A stretch of 28,235 nt of DNA from CAYMSF01 sp964542255 (GCA_964542255.1 CAZITV010000018.1:1-28235); one strand, 5' to 3'; counted from the stretch's first letter, positions 1 to 8,302 are shown. The notes: generated from the sequence alone by a model not told the origin. A program made the numbers and translations.

Positions 1-397
1 TATCTAGAGGAATATGGTAAACAATTATTTTAATATCGCTAGTCTGATTTATATAGTCAACTGCGCGCTGCAGCGCTATATGAGGCAGTAAACTTTTTTG
101 GTTATGCGGACGACCAAAGTCTCTGATGACCAACCCATACCGCCCTTGACTGGGCAAGCGCGACTCGACAAAAGTACCGATCCGAACAGATGCTTTCAAA
201 AAACCATCGGTTTGAAGCTCCTTAATGGCAACTTTTACTGTACTGCGTCCAACGCCGTATTCAGAAGCCAACTCGTCAAAATTAGGAATTCGCTGGCCTG
301 GAAGTATCTTACCAGATATAATTTGCTCTCTAAGCGTTTCGGCAATTGCTTCAGGAAGCCTTGGGGGTTTTTTATTCCTTTTACTGCTAGTATCCAT
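1..397 (-). CDS. GntR-family transcriptional regulator (C-terminal part outside the window)
   Basis: Reading the minus strand from the ATG at 397 gives an open frame that runs off the left edge (132 codons seen, no stop). Residues about 13-80 form a GntR winged helix: LPEAIAETLREQIISGKILP, then PNFDELASEYGVGRSTVKVA and a wing near residues 64-78. From about residue 86 the sequence (RYGLVIRDFG) looks like the start of a LacI/periplasmic-binding-type effector domain. That makes it the GntR subtype with a sugar-binding C-terminus, but too little remains to be sure. AGAGG lies 7 nt before the ATG. A consensus promoter and a palindrome lie upstream (418-470), which suggests autoregulation. The ligand and targets cannot be read from this window. 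The family call is firm; the effector-domain type is inference. Confidence 0.85.
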   Translation of the reverse strand, partial: MDTSSKRNKKPPRLPEAIAETLREQIISGKILPGQRIPNFDELASEYGVGRSTVKVAIKELQTDGFLKASVRIGTFVESRLPSQGRYGLVIRDFGRPHNQKSLLPHIALQRAVDYINQTSDIKIIVYHIPLD

Positions 398-417
398 GAC
401 AAAGCCTCTTAAAAATC

Positions 418-470
418 AATAGGTTTAATATTTATGTTACAATTATAACCTATTCAATGCATTCTGTCAA
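418..470 (-). promoter_or_regulatory. Sigma70-type promoter with overlapping operator for the GntR gene
   Basis: On the minus strand TTGACA (470-465) and TATAAT (447-442) are separated by exactly 17 nt, a full consensus sigma70 promoter. A palindrome, GTTACAATTATAAC (436-449, one mismatched pair), covers the -10 box. A second inverted repeat, AATAGGTT (418-425) with AACCTATT (447-454), brackets it. GntR proteins usually bind short palindromes of this size, so autorepression by occlusion of the -10 box is the likely mode. The elements are seen directly; the regulatory role is inferred. Confidence 0.7.
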
Positions 471-545
471 GACCGCATTTCTTGAAATCTGCAAAAAATA
501 GTGAAAATAATTTTTTAAGCTCACAATTTTAGAAAAATATCGCGA

Positions 546-591
546 CACCAATGTAATATTGGTGTAATATTGGTGTAATATTGTAATATTG
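546..591. repeat. Short tandem repeat, unit TAATATTGGTG
   Basis: TAATATTGGTG occurs twice (554-564, 565-575), followed by two shortened copies TAATATTG (576-583, 584-591). The first unit also forms an inverted repeat with the preceding bases: CACCAAT (546-552) and ATTGGTG (558-564). This could be a binding-site array or replication slippage; the sequence does not decide. Confidence 0.75.
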
Positions 592-751
592 GGGGTCAGA
601 TTTTCCACGAAAAGTCAATGATATTTCTGAAAAAAAGGCAAAAAAAGATTGAGGAAAATAATGGACTCAGCGCCCGTTAATGTCCAGGCCTCGGTAAAGA
701 GATTCATAAGTGCTGGTGGTGCTGTCGAAATAGTGAAAGTGTTAGTGCGGT

Positions 752-795
752 GGTGATTATTCGATGCCGCGCTGGTAATTATTCGATGCCGCGTT
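752..795. repeat. 22-bp tandem duplication spanning the stop codon of the MgtE-like gene
   Basis: Positions 752-773 and 774-795 are adjacent direct copies that differ at two bases. The right copy encodes the last codons (RGIE) and the stop of the minus-strand gene; the left copy repeats them just downstream. Translation therefore stops in the first-read copy and the second copy is a silent 3' duplication. Confidence 0.85.
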
Positions 796-2050
796 GCTGC
801 AGCTTAATGGTGTCTTTGTATTGCAGCACGCCGACGATGCGTTTGTTGTCATCAACGACCGGGATAGCTCTGAATCCGTATCGGTCGAACATTTCCACGG
901 CATCTTTTAGCATGCTTTGTTCGTTAAGTGTGATGACAGCCTCGGTCATTACATCTTTCATTTTGGCGCTGTCATCAGCGACGAGTAATTCTTTTAGGTC
1001 CATAACGCCTGCGAGCCGGTTTTGGGCGTCCACGATATACAGATACATAATAACGTCTTTATTTTTAGCCAAATTCTGAAAGTTACTGCGCATTTCCGCT
1101 GCGGATTTATCCATACCGCAGGTGATGATTTCGACGGTGCAGTAATTGACGATGCTCTGTTCCTGTCTTTCAAAAATTGATTTAATTTTTTCTGCGAACT
1201 TAGGTTCGAGCATATTGAGCAGCCGTGTACGTTGAGTGCCATCCAATTGAGCGACGACATCCGCGACCTGTCCCGGGGTCATTTTGCTCAAGATGAAAGT
1301 CAGAGATTCTTTATCCATAGACGAGACCATTTCGCGCTGAACGTCGGGAGTGAGTTCCTCAAAAGTTTCGGCGGCGGCATCAGTGTCAAGTTCTTTAAAG
1401 AAGATATGCCGCTGTTCATGTTGGAGCTCTTCCAGAATATCCGCCATATCCGCCGGGGGGATTTCGCTGAGTTTTTCCTGCAATGCGTTAATTTTCACAT
1501 TGCCTTTGAAATGCGCCATATTTGGCGGCAGCGGTTGGACGTGAGTCCAAGAGATAGTATTTTCTTTGATTTTGAATAGTTTAATCAGCCATGACAATCC
1601 GTATTTGCGCAAAGTGCCGCAGCGGCTGAAATCCACATCGGTAACATACATATTGCGCAAAGAATTTACGCGTAGAATTTTTACATCATGAACGCGGTCA
1701 ACTTCGCGTTTGGACATATTGATTACTTTTTGATTGAGGACATAATCAATAATCAGCATATCCTCTTGTACGGGAACGCCTTCATAACGTTCCAGTGATT
1801 CCAGTTCAGCGGTGATGCGTTTTTTTGAAACATTAGTAACGCTGGCGACGGGTATAATCAAAGAGGATTCGCCGAATGGCTGGGCAACGATGAGATGAGT
1901 AATATGGGGCAGCGGCATGCCTTTTTCGACGATAATCATATCCGTGAGTTTGCCAATGCATTCTCCGCCGGAAACAATTTTTGCACCGATGAGCTCGGTT
2001 AGATACAAAACTGTTGAGGCTGGATTTTTTTCAGCAAGCTGGTTGTTCAT
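779..2050 (-). CDS. Soluble MgtE N-domain / CBS-domain protein with N-terminal PRC-barrel-like region
   Basis: This 423-aa protein has no membrane segment. Residues about 15-165 look like two PRC-barrel-type beta units (SGGECIGKLTDMIIVEKG; VDRVHDVKILRVNSL). Residues about 190-300 match the MgtE N domain, a superhelix of repeats such as IPPADMADILEELQ, LTPDVQREMVSSM and MTPGQVADVVAQL. Residues about 310-423 are a CBS pair (MYLYIVDAQNRLAGVMDLKE; FRAIPVVDDNKRIVGVLQYK). In true MgtE, N and CBS domains sense Mg2+ and gate a C-terminal five-helix channel; that channel is absent. The protein may be a cytosolic Mg2+ or nucleotide sensor, or a partner of a separate metal transporter. No strong ribosome-binding site precedes the ATG. 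Domain calls are good; function is inference. Confidence 0.85.
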   Translation of the reverse strand: MNNQLAEKNPASTVLYLTELIGAKIVSGGECIGKLTDMIIVEKGMPLPHITHLIVAQPFGESSLIIPVASVTNVSKKRITAELESLERYEGVPVQEDMLIIDYVLNQKVINMSKREVDRVHDVKILRVNSLRNMYVTDVDFSRCGTLRKYGLSWLIKLFKIKENTISWTHVQPLPPNMAHFKGNVKINALQEKLSEIPPADMADILEELQHEQRHIFFKELDTDAAAETFEELTPDVQREMVSSMDKESLTFILSKMTPGQVADVVAQLDGTQRTRLLNMLEPKFAEKIKSIFERQEQSIVNYCTVEIITCGMDKSAAEMRSNFQNLAKNKDVIMYLYIVDAQNRLAGVMDLKELLVADDSAKMKDVMTEAVITLNEQSMLKDAVEMFDRYGFRAIPVVDDNKRIVGVLQYKDTIKLQQRGIE

Positions 2051-2234
2051 ATTTGATTCAATTCCACTTGGCCGGTTTTAACCACCTTAATTCAGCGCCC
2101 CGCGGTGTCCGCAGAACCGGCGATTTTTTGGTTAACCACACTGACCTAACTAGCAATTCACAATATTAAACACAAAAACCTTCCTTAAAGAATGTCTGCA
2201 AACCTGCTGTATCGCCGCTGCGAATACAAACAAT

Positions 2235-2278
2235 GCAACCGGCAGCATACTGACCGCAGACGATGCGGGAGCGGTTGC
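2235..2278. repeat. Nested inverted repeat downstream of the 40-aa gene
   Basis: GCAACCG (2235-2241) pairs with CGGTTGC (2272-2278). Inside it CCGCA (2254-2258) pairs with TGCGG (2264-2268). It lies in the 267-nt gap between the 40-aa gene and the MgtE-like gene. No T-run follows on either strand, so it is not a standard terminator. A second inverted repeat, GCCGGTT (2071-2077) with AACCGGC (2115-2121), lies in the MgtE-like gene's leader. Confidence 0.5.
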
Positions 2279-2317
2279 CGGCGACACGACGCGGAACAAT
2301 TCAGGGGGTGTCAGAAG

Positions 2318-2440
2318 TTACTTCTTTGCAGCCGCAACTTTAGTTTTACCCTTGATTTTGGCTTTAATCAGAGACTTGACTCTGGTCAAATATGCCTTGC
2401 GGCGTTGTCTTTTAACTACTTTTTTATGTTGTTGTCCCAT
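2318..2440 (-). CDS. Small, highly basic 40-aa protein
   Basis: A minus-strand frame from ATG 2440 to the TAA at 2320-2318 encodes 40 residues, nearly half of them Lys, Arg or His. It begins MGQQHKKVVKRQRRKAYLTR and ends KVAAAKK. AAGGAG sits 6 nt before the ATG, a strong ribosome-binding site for this window and the main evidence that it is real. The composition suggests an RNA- or ribosome-associated protein, comparable to the small basic proteins known from PVC bacteria. No named family is recognised. It is transcribed toward the MgtE-like gene and could share a transcript with it. Confidence 0.75.
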   Translation of the reverse strand: MGQQHKKVVKRQRRKAYLTRVKSLIKAKIKGKTKVAAAKK

Positions 2441-2608
2441 TACAGACTCCTTAGAATTATGTAACATTGAAATTTCATGAAGAGAAAATCTATACCATAA
2501 ATGGCACTTTTACAAACGGAATATTTCGAAAAATATAAGTAAATAGCAGGTTTTAATTGAACATAACCGCACTATGTTATGTCTAATGCAAAAAAAGGAG
2601 ACCTTTTG

Positions 2609-5600
2609 ATGACTAAGTTGTTTATTCTATTATTATTAGCCGCACTGCCCTTTTTATCCGGCGCTGCCGCGTTACAAACCCCCGCTGTGGTTCCGGTTCC
2701 AGTACTAATAGACCGTGCCCAGGTGCTGAAAGAATCAGGCAAAGTAAATCTGCTTACTTATCCTGATGCCGATGTGGTCTTGCTGCAGGAATTTGAACAA
2801 TCATCTTATAATCCCGGCGGTACAGGTTTCACCAATGATGAGAGCTACACCAAAATACTCACTGAAAAAGGTAAGCGCTCCTGTCAAGTGCTTACCATGA
2901 ATGTTAACAAAGCATACAACAGCATAACCGTGCTGCTGGTGGAAATAATCAGAAAAAATGGTAAAACAGTTAATATAGATATTGCCGCCAACGCTAAAGA
3001 GATTATTGACCCGTCGCAGATGGGCGCCAATATTTACGACCCGAATGACAAGGTTCTAAGTGTTACAGTACCAGACCTGCAAATTGGCGACATTCTTCAC
3101 ACTGTGGTCAGGACTGACGTTATAAAACCATATATTCCAGATACATGGAACAATTATTATGTTCTTCAGGCGACCTGCCCCATTGTCCGTTATGATATAG
3201 AAGTGAGCGCCCCCAAAGAACGGCCGCTAATGAAAACAATCATTAAAGATGAAGTCAAAGGTTCAATTACCTCAAGTGTCAAAGAAGAAAATGGCCGTAT
3301 TATTTATCACTGGACTGCAAAAGCGGTACCGCGTATCTTTGAAGAGCCCGGCATGCCGCCATTCTATACTGTGGTGCAGCGTCTGCTGGTCGGGACAGTT
3401 CCGAATTGGGAATATATTTCCAAATGGTACTGGCAGTTATGTCAACCGCGCTTAAAAACCGTTACCCCGGCGATGACCGCGAAAGTGGCTGAGTTGATTA
3501 AGGACGCCAAAACACCGCAAGACAAAATAACCGCCATTTTTCAATTCGTCTCAAAAAAAATCCGTTATATGGGCATCACCACCGAGGATGTGGCACCCGG
3601 TTATGAACCGCACGATGTCAGTATGACCTTTAACAACAGTTATGGTGTCTGCCGTGACAAGGCCGCGCTGCTGGTGGCGATGCTGCAGATAGCCGGTTTC
3701 AACGCATACCCGGTACTGTTTTATAACGGCAATAAAAAAGATATAGAAGCCCCCAACAACTATTTCAATCACGCCATCAGCGCGGTTGAGTTGAATAAAG
3801 GCGAATATATTTTAATGGACTCAACCGATGAGACTACTGCTGACCTGCTGCCCTCATATCTTTGCGATATGAGCTACCTGGTGGCAAAACCTGAAGGTGA
3901 AACACTTAAGACGTCGCCGCTGGTACCGGCAGATGTTAATTTGCTCAATATCTCTACAGACGGCAAATTAAATATTGACGGCAGTCTGACCGGCAAAACC
4001 ACAATGCAGTTTTGTGGTATTAACGATGGTGCCTACCGCAGTGCATTCGCTAATTTAAAGCCGGAACAAATCAAGGATTTTTTTGCATCAAGGTTTAAGC
4101 GGGCGGTTGCCGGAGCTGAAGTTACGGAATTAAAGGTTACTCCTGAACTAATGTCTGACACGGCAACTCCACTAAAGGCGGAAATTTCGTTTAAAGCTCC
4201 TGACTTTATTGTTCGCGGTGATAACGACAGTATGATATCACCGCTATGGTTTGGCACCAGTTTTGGAGTGGTGAATTTTGCATTGAGTTCCACTGGTCTG
4301 GAAAAACGGCAATTCCCGATGAAATTATTTTCCACTTGCGGAGTAAGAGAATCCTACTCACTGCGCCTGCCCGACGGACTTAAACCGGAACTTATTCCCG
4401 AGTTCAAACCGATTGACAATACCTTCATGAATTGGGACCGCAAGCTAAGCATTGACGGTACTCTGCTCAAAGGCGACAGCAGTCTAAAATTTAAGTCGGT
4501 GGATTTGAGTCCGCCGGAATACTTAGAATTAAAACAACTGCTTAAGGAATTAGAATACCAGTCCAGAAAAATGCCGATTTTTCATTCAATTCCTGGTATG
4601 GCAGAATTTCAAAGTTCTGCTACCGCCGCGGATTGTATCATTTTAAAACAGGACGTTGACATCGAAATCAAGCAGCAGGGAGAATGGCGCATAACGGAAA
4701 CAATGCATAAGAAAATTCTCACTTACTCCGGCGTCAAGGAAAATTCTGAATTGAAAATCGGCTATAATCCGGTGTGGGACAATATCTCGCTTAAAGATGT
4801 AAGCGTCAAAGCGCCGGATGGCAGCATTAAAACCATAGGTGAAAAAGAATTGAACACGATGGATGCACCGTGGAGCGGCTCGGCACCACGCTATCCGGCA
4901 GCAAAAATTCTCGTCGCCAGCTTGCCGAATGTCCAAATTGGCAGCGAAATCTGCTATACGATTATCAAAGAACAACGCAACCGTCCATTTTTCAGCATCA
5001 TCGGAATGTTCCGCGGCCTGAACCCCATCGCCAACAAAAAAATTACTTTACGTTACAATGATAAGCTGGATGTTAATATTTTGCATCCGGCCAATGGAGT
5101 TAAATATTCTAGTTCACGCAGTGACGGCAAGGTACAGTTTATCTGGGAAGCTGCGGCGGTGCCGGCGATTAAGGATGAAATGTCATTGCCACCGTTATGG
5201 AGCATCGCGCCTTCGGTTTTTATTTCTACCGGAACGTGGAAAACCTATGCGAAAGAGTCAGGAGCTGCCATTAACAACGCCGCTGATGACCAGACCGTAT
5301 CTGGCGAATTAGCCGAAAAAATTACTCAAAAATTGAGTTCCAACAAAGAAAAAATAATTGCAATCCGTAATTATATTGCAGAAAACATTCGTCTAATTGG
5401 TCCTAAGTTTAATGATTTGCCATTGGACAAGTTGACGCCGGCGGATAAGACACTTAGCGATAAATACGGCAACAGCGCCGACATTGCGGTTCTATATTGC
5501 GCGATGCTCCGCGCTGCCGGCTTTAAGGCTGAGGCAGTCTTAGCGTCCAGTCACCGTCAGGTCATTAATTTGCAGGATAAGGCAATCGAATATCCGCAGT

Positions 5601-6550
5601 CAATTTTTGAGAACGTATTAGTCCGGGTCAGCGATGAAGAAAAATATCAGCGGTGGGGGGAAATTATCAGCCCGATACTTAAGATTTTTGACAGGAACCA
5701 GACTGAAGGTTTTGCGGTTTATCTGAATGACACCAATCAGTACGCGGAATTAGGCACTACTGCCCACGACGGCTGCTATGGACTTTTCACCGGCAGTGGC
5801 GAAATTGGCTTAATTGAGACCAGCCAGGATTTAAAATCATTTAGCAAAATTAATAATAAGATCAAGCTAAATAGTAACGGCGACGCGGTCGTTGAATCAG
5901 GCAGACAATATTTTGGTGGCGATTTCGCCGCGATGAATCAGATGTTTACCGAATTAACTCCTGAGCAACGGCGGCGGTATTATCAAAAAGTAGTATCAGA
6001 AATCTCTCAGGCGGCAGTGCCGGTCACCGAGTTGAATACAAATTTCCAAAAGTATCCCGGCACAGAAAATTTCACGGTGAATATCAAGCGGTTCGCAGTT
6101 TATGACAATAATTTTCTCTATTGCCAGCTATCCAACCGCGGCCATTTACAATTTTTGAAAAATGCGTCAACCATCCGGGTAAACCCGTTTTTCATTGATC
6201 TTCCCAGAAAAATTTATTTAGAATACAGCATTAGTCTGCCGCCGAAATTAGAGACGCTCCGGCTGGTACCACCATCGTGGCACTGGAATTCTGCCAACAA
6301 CGCGATTTCCGTAAATGTTAAGACCAGTAAAAACGGCACCGACAAGTTGCTAATAAATGCTGAAATAACCGTTAATCCCTGTGTAATCAGTCCGGAAGAT
6401 TATCAACGTTTTGCTGAAATCCAAGCGAAATTAAATAATCCGGACATGAGTATAATATTGCTAACCTGCCCGGTTTCAGAACCGGAAATCACGGTAGAAA
6501 CAAACAAAAAAACGGTAACACCAAATAGTAAAGCGGAGTCAATAAAATGA
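2609..6550 (+). CDS. Secreted tandem DUF3857/transglutaminase-like protein
   Basis: The ATG at 2609 is chosen over one 30 nt upstream: it has GGAG 8 nt before it and starts a clean signal peptide (MTKLFILLLLAALPFLSGAA). The 1313-aa product is two copies of one layout. Copy 1 has DUF3857 (about 45-250) and a transglutaminase core (about 300-410) with a complete triad: C348 in YGVCRDKAALL, H388 in FNHAIS and D404 in MDSTDE. Copy 2 starts near residue 655. Its DUF3857-like part is about 665-860 and its transglutaminase-like core about 930-1045, where the aligned residues are S956, N1002 and D1041. Copy 2 therefore lacks the Cys and His and should be catalytically dead. Single-copy DUF3857/transglutaminase proteins of about 600-700 aa are common in Bacteroidota and PVC bacteria; their substrates are mostly unknown. 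The stop overlaps pyrF by 4 nt. Confidence 0.9.
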   Translation: MTKLFILLLLAALPFLSGAAALQTPAVVPVPVLIDRAQVLKESGKVNLLTYPDADVVLLQEFEQSSYNPGGTGFTNDESYTKILTEKGKRSCQVLTMNVNKAYNSITVLLVEIIRKNGKTVNIDIAANAKEIIDPSQMGANIYDPNDKVLSVTVPDLQIGDILHTVVRTDVIKPYIPDTWNNYYVLQATCPIVRYDIEVSAPKERPLMKTIIKDEVKGSITSSVKEENGRIIYHWTAKAVPRIFEEPGMPPFYTVVQRLLVGTVPNWEYISKWYWQLCQPRLKTVTPAMTAKVAELIKDAKTPQDKITAIFQFVSKKIRYMGITTEDVAPGYEPHDVSMTFNNSYGVCRDKAALLVAMLQIAGFNAYPVLFYNGNKKDIEAPNNYFNHAISAVELNKGEYILMDSTDETTADLLPSYLCDMSYLVAKPEGETLKTSPLVPADVNLLNISTDGKLNIDGSLTGKTTMQFCGINDGAYRSAFANLKPEQIKDFFASRFKRAVAGAEVTELKVTPELMSDTATPLKAEISFKAPDFIVRGDNDSMISPLWFGTSFGVVNFALSSTGLEKRQFPMKLFSTCGVRESYSLRLPDGLKPELIPEFKPIDNTFMNWDRKLSIDGTLLKGDSSLKFKSVDLSPPEYLELKQLLKELEYQSRKMPIFHSIPGMAEFQSSATAADCIILKQDVDIEIKQQGEWRITETMHKKILTYSGVKENSELKIGYNPVWDNISLKDVSVKAPDGSIKTIGEKELNTMDAPWSGSAPRYPAAKILVASLPNVQIGSEICYTIIKEQRNRPFFSIIGMFRGLNPIANKKITLRYNDKLDVNILHPANGVKYSSSRSDGKVQFIWEAAAVPAIKDEMSLPPLWSIAPSVFISTGTWKTYAKESGAAINNAADDQTVSGELAEKITQKLSSNKEKIIAIRNYIAENIRLIGPKFNDLPLDKLTPADKTLSDKYGNSADIAVLYCAMLRAAGFKAEAVLASSHRQVINLQDKAIEYPQSIFENVLVRVSDEEKYQRWGEIISPILKIFDRNQTEGFAVYLNDTNQYAELGTTAHDGCYGLFTGSGEIGLIETSQDLKSFSKINNKIKLNSNGDAVVESGRQYFGGDFAAMNQMFTELTPEQRRRYYQKVVSEISQAAVPVTELNTNFQKYPGTENFTVNIKRFAVYDNNFLYCQLSNRGHLQFLKNASTIRVNPFFIDLPRKIYLEYSISLPPKLETLRLVPPSWHWNSANNAISVNVKTSKNGTDKLLINAEITVNPCVISPEDYQRFAEIQAKLNNPDMSIILLTCPVSEPEITVETNKKTVTPNSKAESIK

Positions 6551-7368
6551 AGCATCACTCTTTCATGAAAAAACTGCAGCACGCATGGCAAACCAATAAC
6601 TCATTGGTCTGTGTAGGACTTGATCCAGATTTATCAAAATTGCCCAAATGCCTGAGCAATTCTCCGCATCCAATTTTTGAGTTCAATAAAGCACTGATTG
6701 ACGCAACCGCCGACCTGGTATGCTGCTATAAACCGCAGTGCGCCTATTATTCCGGTCAGGATGCCGAAGATGAACTAAAAATGACCATGCAGTATCTAAA
6801 GGAAAACTACCCTGACATTCCGGTAATACTCGATGCAAAACGCGGCGATATTGGACCAACTGCTGAACTTTATGCCAAAGAAGCCTTCAAAATTTACAAT
6901 GCCGATGCCGTTACAGTTAATCCGTATATGGGATTGGATACACTCAAGCCATTTATGGATTGGAGTGACAGGGGTACAGTCATTCTATGCCGCACCTCTA
7001 ATCCCAGCTCAAAAGAAATCCAAGAACTGCAATGTAACGGCAAACCGGTTTACGAGCATGTAGCGCGCCTGGCACAAGATAAATGGAATTATAACAACAA
7101 TGTTCTGCTGGTCATCGGCGCAACCTTCCCGGCCGAACTGAAACACGTCAGGGCGATCTGCCCAAAAATTCCGTTCCTGGTGCCTGGTGTGGGTGCGCAG
7201 GGCGGTGATGTTGAACTGGTTATCCGTCATGGCAAAGACCATGCTGGCGCAGGATTAATAATTAACTCCTCACGCGGCATAATTTACGCCTCAGACAGCG
7301 CAGATTTTGACAACGCGGCACGCCGTGCTACTCTGGAACTGCGCGACTTGATTAACCAGTTCCGTTAA
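6547..7368 (+). CDS. pyrF: Orotidine 5'-phosphate decarboxylase
   Basis: This enzyme converts OMP to UMP, the last step of de novo pyrimidine synthesis, in the cytosol. The 273-aa length and the LVCVGLDPDLSKLP start (residues 20-33) fit the longer type-2 PyrF subfamily. The catalytic signature VILDAKRGDIG is at residues 93-103 with D96, K98 and D101. The phosphate-binding end is visible in PFLVPGVGAQGG and GLIINSSRGIIYA. The ATG lies in the ATGA overlap with the upstream gene's stop, so the two are probably translationally coupled, although their functions have no obvious link. A second Met at residue 7 is a possible alternative start. Confidence 0.95.
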   Translation: MKHHSFMKKLQHAWQTNNSLVCVGLDPDLSKLPKCLSNSPHPIFEFNKALIDATADLVCCYKPQCAYYSGQDAEDELKMTMQYLKENYPDIPVILDAKRGDIGPTAELYAKEAFKIYNADAVTVNPYMGLDTLKPFMDWSDRGTVILCRTSNPSSKEIQELQCNGKPVYEHVARLAQDKWNYNNNVLLVIGATFPAELKHVRAICPKIPFLVPGVGAQGGDVELVIRHGKDHAGAGLIINSSRGIIYASDSADFDNAARRATLELRDLINQFR

Positions 7369-7398
7369 ATCAACGACAAGGTTTGCGGTACAACCAAT

Positions 7399-8166
7399 AT
7401 GCCTGACGCCAAGACACATTTTGCGGTATTTGCCGACATTATCACGGGAACGGGTTATATCTGGCGCGGGATTAAGCTTTTTTACGGGATGCCGCGCTAC
7501 TGGAAATATAATATTTTGCCGCTGCTGCTTATCGCCATACTCTATTGCTGCGGCATCTATTTGCTGTTTTGGCAGTTGCTGCCTTGGGCTTATAGACTGC
7601 TGCCGTCACCTGAAAACTGCGGCAGTGTGGTAAAATATTTCATTTGTCCACTGCAAATTCTCACCGCGATATCCTTAACGGTTGGCGGGTTACTGTTTTT
7701 GCTGCTGGTGCTTACCGCTTTATACGAAATCGTCAGTGCGCCATTTCTGGAATCACTGGTTATCCGCATTGAACACGACCAGTTTGCTATTAATCACGCG
7801 GAACCGGCCTGGCGGGAAACCCTTAGTTTTACTGTCCAAACATTCTATTTTTCTATGTCCACATTATTCCTGGGCTTAATCCTGACAGCCGCCGGCTGGC
7901 TGATACCAGTGGCCGGCAGTTTAATAATGATTCTGTTTATCGGTTACCGCTTTGCATTAAGTTCACTTTTTTGCTGTGCATTCAACCGGCATCTGGACAT
8001 CCGCAGTTTAAGGAAAACAGCTTCAAAACGGCTGGCAATGATGTATGGGTTTGGAGTACTGGCTTATCTGTTGCTGCTGCTGCCGTTTACCATAATTTTT
8101 CTGCTGCCGTGTTTCACTATCGGCGCAACCCTCATGTTCAACGAAGAGCTTACTCCAAAGCCGTAA
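7399..8166 (+). CDS. EI24/CysZ-family integral membrane protein
   Basis: A 255-aa polytopic membrane protein starting 30 nt after pyrF. Hydrophobic segments lie near residues 33-58, 88-112, 145-187 (likely two passes) and 210-245. The GIKLFYGMPRYWKYNILPLL entry and the SAPFLESLVIRIE motif after the second segment are typical of the EI24 domain (Pfam PF07264), which includes the sulfate transporter CysZ. Whether this one moves sulfate is unknown: no sulfate-assimilation gene is nearby. No good ribosome-binding site precedes the ATG, so it may depend on readthrough from pyrF. The next gene lies 800 bp away. Confidence 0.85.
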   Translation: MPDAKTHFAVFADIITGTGYIWRGIKLFYGMPRYWKYNILPLLLIAILYCCGIYLLFWQLLPWAYRLLPSPENCGSVVKYFICPLQILTAISLTVGGLLFLLLVLTALYEIVSAPFLESLVIRIEHDQFAINHAEPAWRETLSFTVQTFYFSMSTLFLGLILTAAGWLIPVAGSLIMILFIGYRFALSSLFCCAFNRHLDIRSLRKTASKRLAMMYGFGVLAYLLLLLPFTIIFLLPCFTIGATLMFNEELTPKP

Positions 8167-8199
8167 TTCATACTGAGCAGCATTCTAAAAGATAGTAAA

Positions 8200-8302
8200 G
8201 ATTGCATAGATTTTGAGTTTGGTTTGTATTCTGAAAGTCCGCCGATACCGGGGTATCGAAAGAACTTGAAGGGTACAAATCCAAAGTCGAAAGAATGCAA
8301 TC
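8200..8302. repeat. Long imperfect palindrome 1 (103 bp)
   Basis: The ends GATTGCAT (8200-8207) and ATGCAATC (8295-8302) pair perfectly. Further in, TTTGG plus TTTGTA (about 8218-8228) matches TACAAA (8274-8279) plus TCCAAA (8280-8285). The apex is CGATACC-GG-GGTATCG (8243-8258). The arms align over about 30 nt with few gaps. No T-run follows, so it is not a simple terminator. It shares its right end with palindrome 2. Confidence 0.75.

Larger units (their letters stand above)
398..778. other. Intergenic spacer between the GntR and MgtE-like genes
   Basis: No gene is visible here. The left end holds the GntR promoter and operator. The middle holds short tandem repeats (546-591) followed by GGGGGTCAGA (591-600) and a small hairpin, TTTTC-CAC-GAAAA (602-614). 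The right end holds a 22-bp duplication of the 3' end of the MgtE-like gene. The GGGGGTCAGA-plus-hairpin layout recalls ends of elements mobilised by IS200-like (RAYT/Y1) transposases, but no transposase is present, so that reading is weak. Confidence 0.6.

Noticed and set aside
98..412. Plus-strand frames of 104 and 65 codons
   Set aside because: They are antisense to the GntR gene, which has family motifs, a ribosome-binding site and a consensus promoter.
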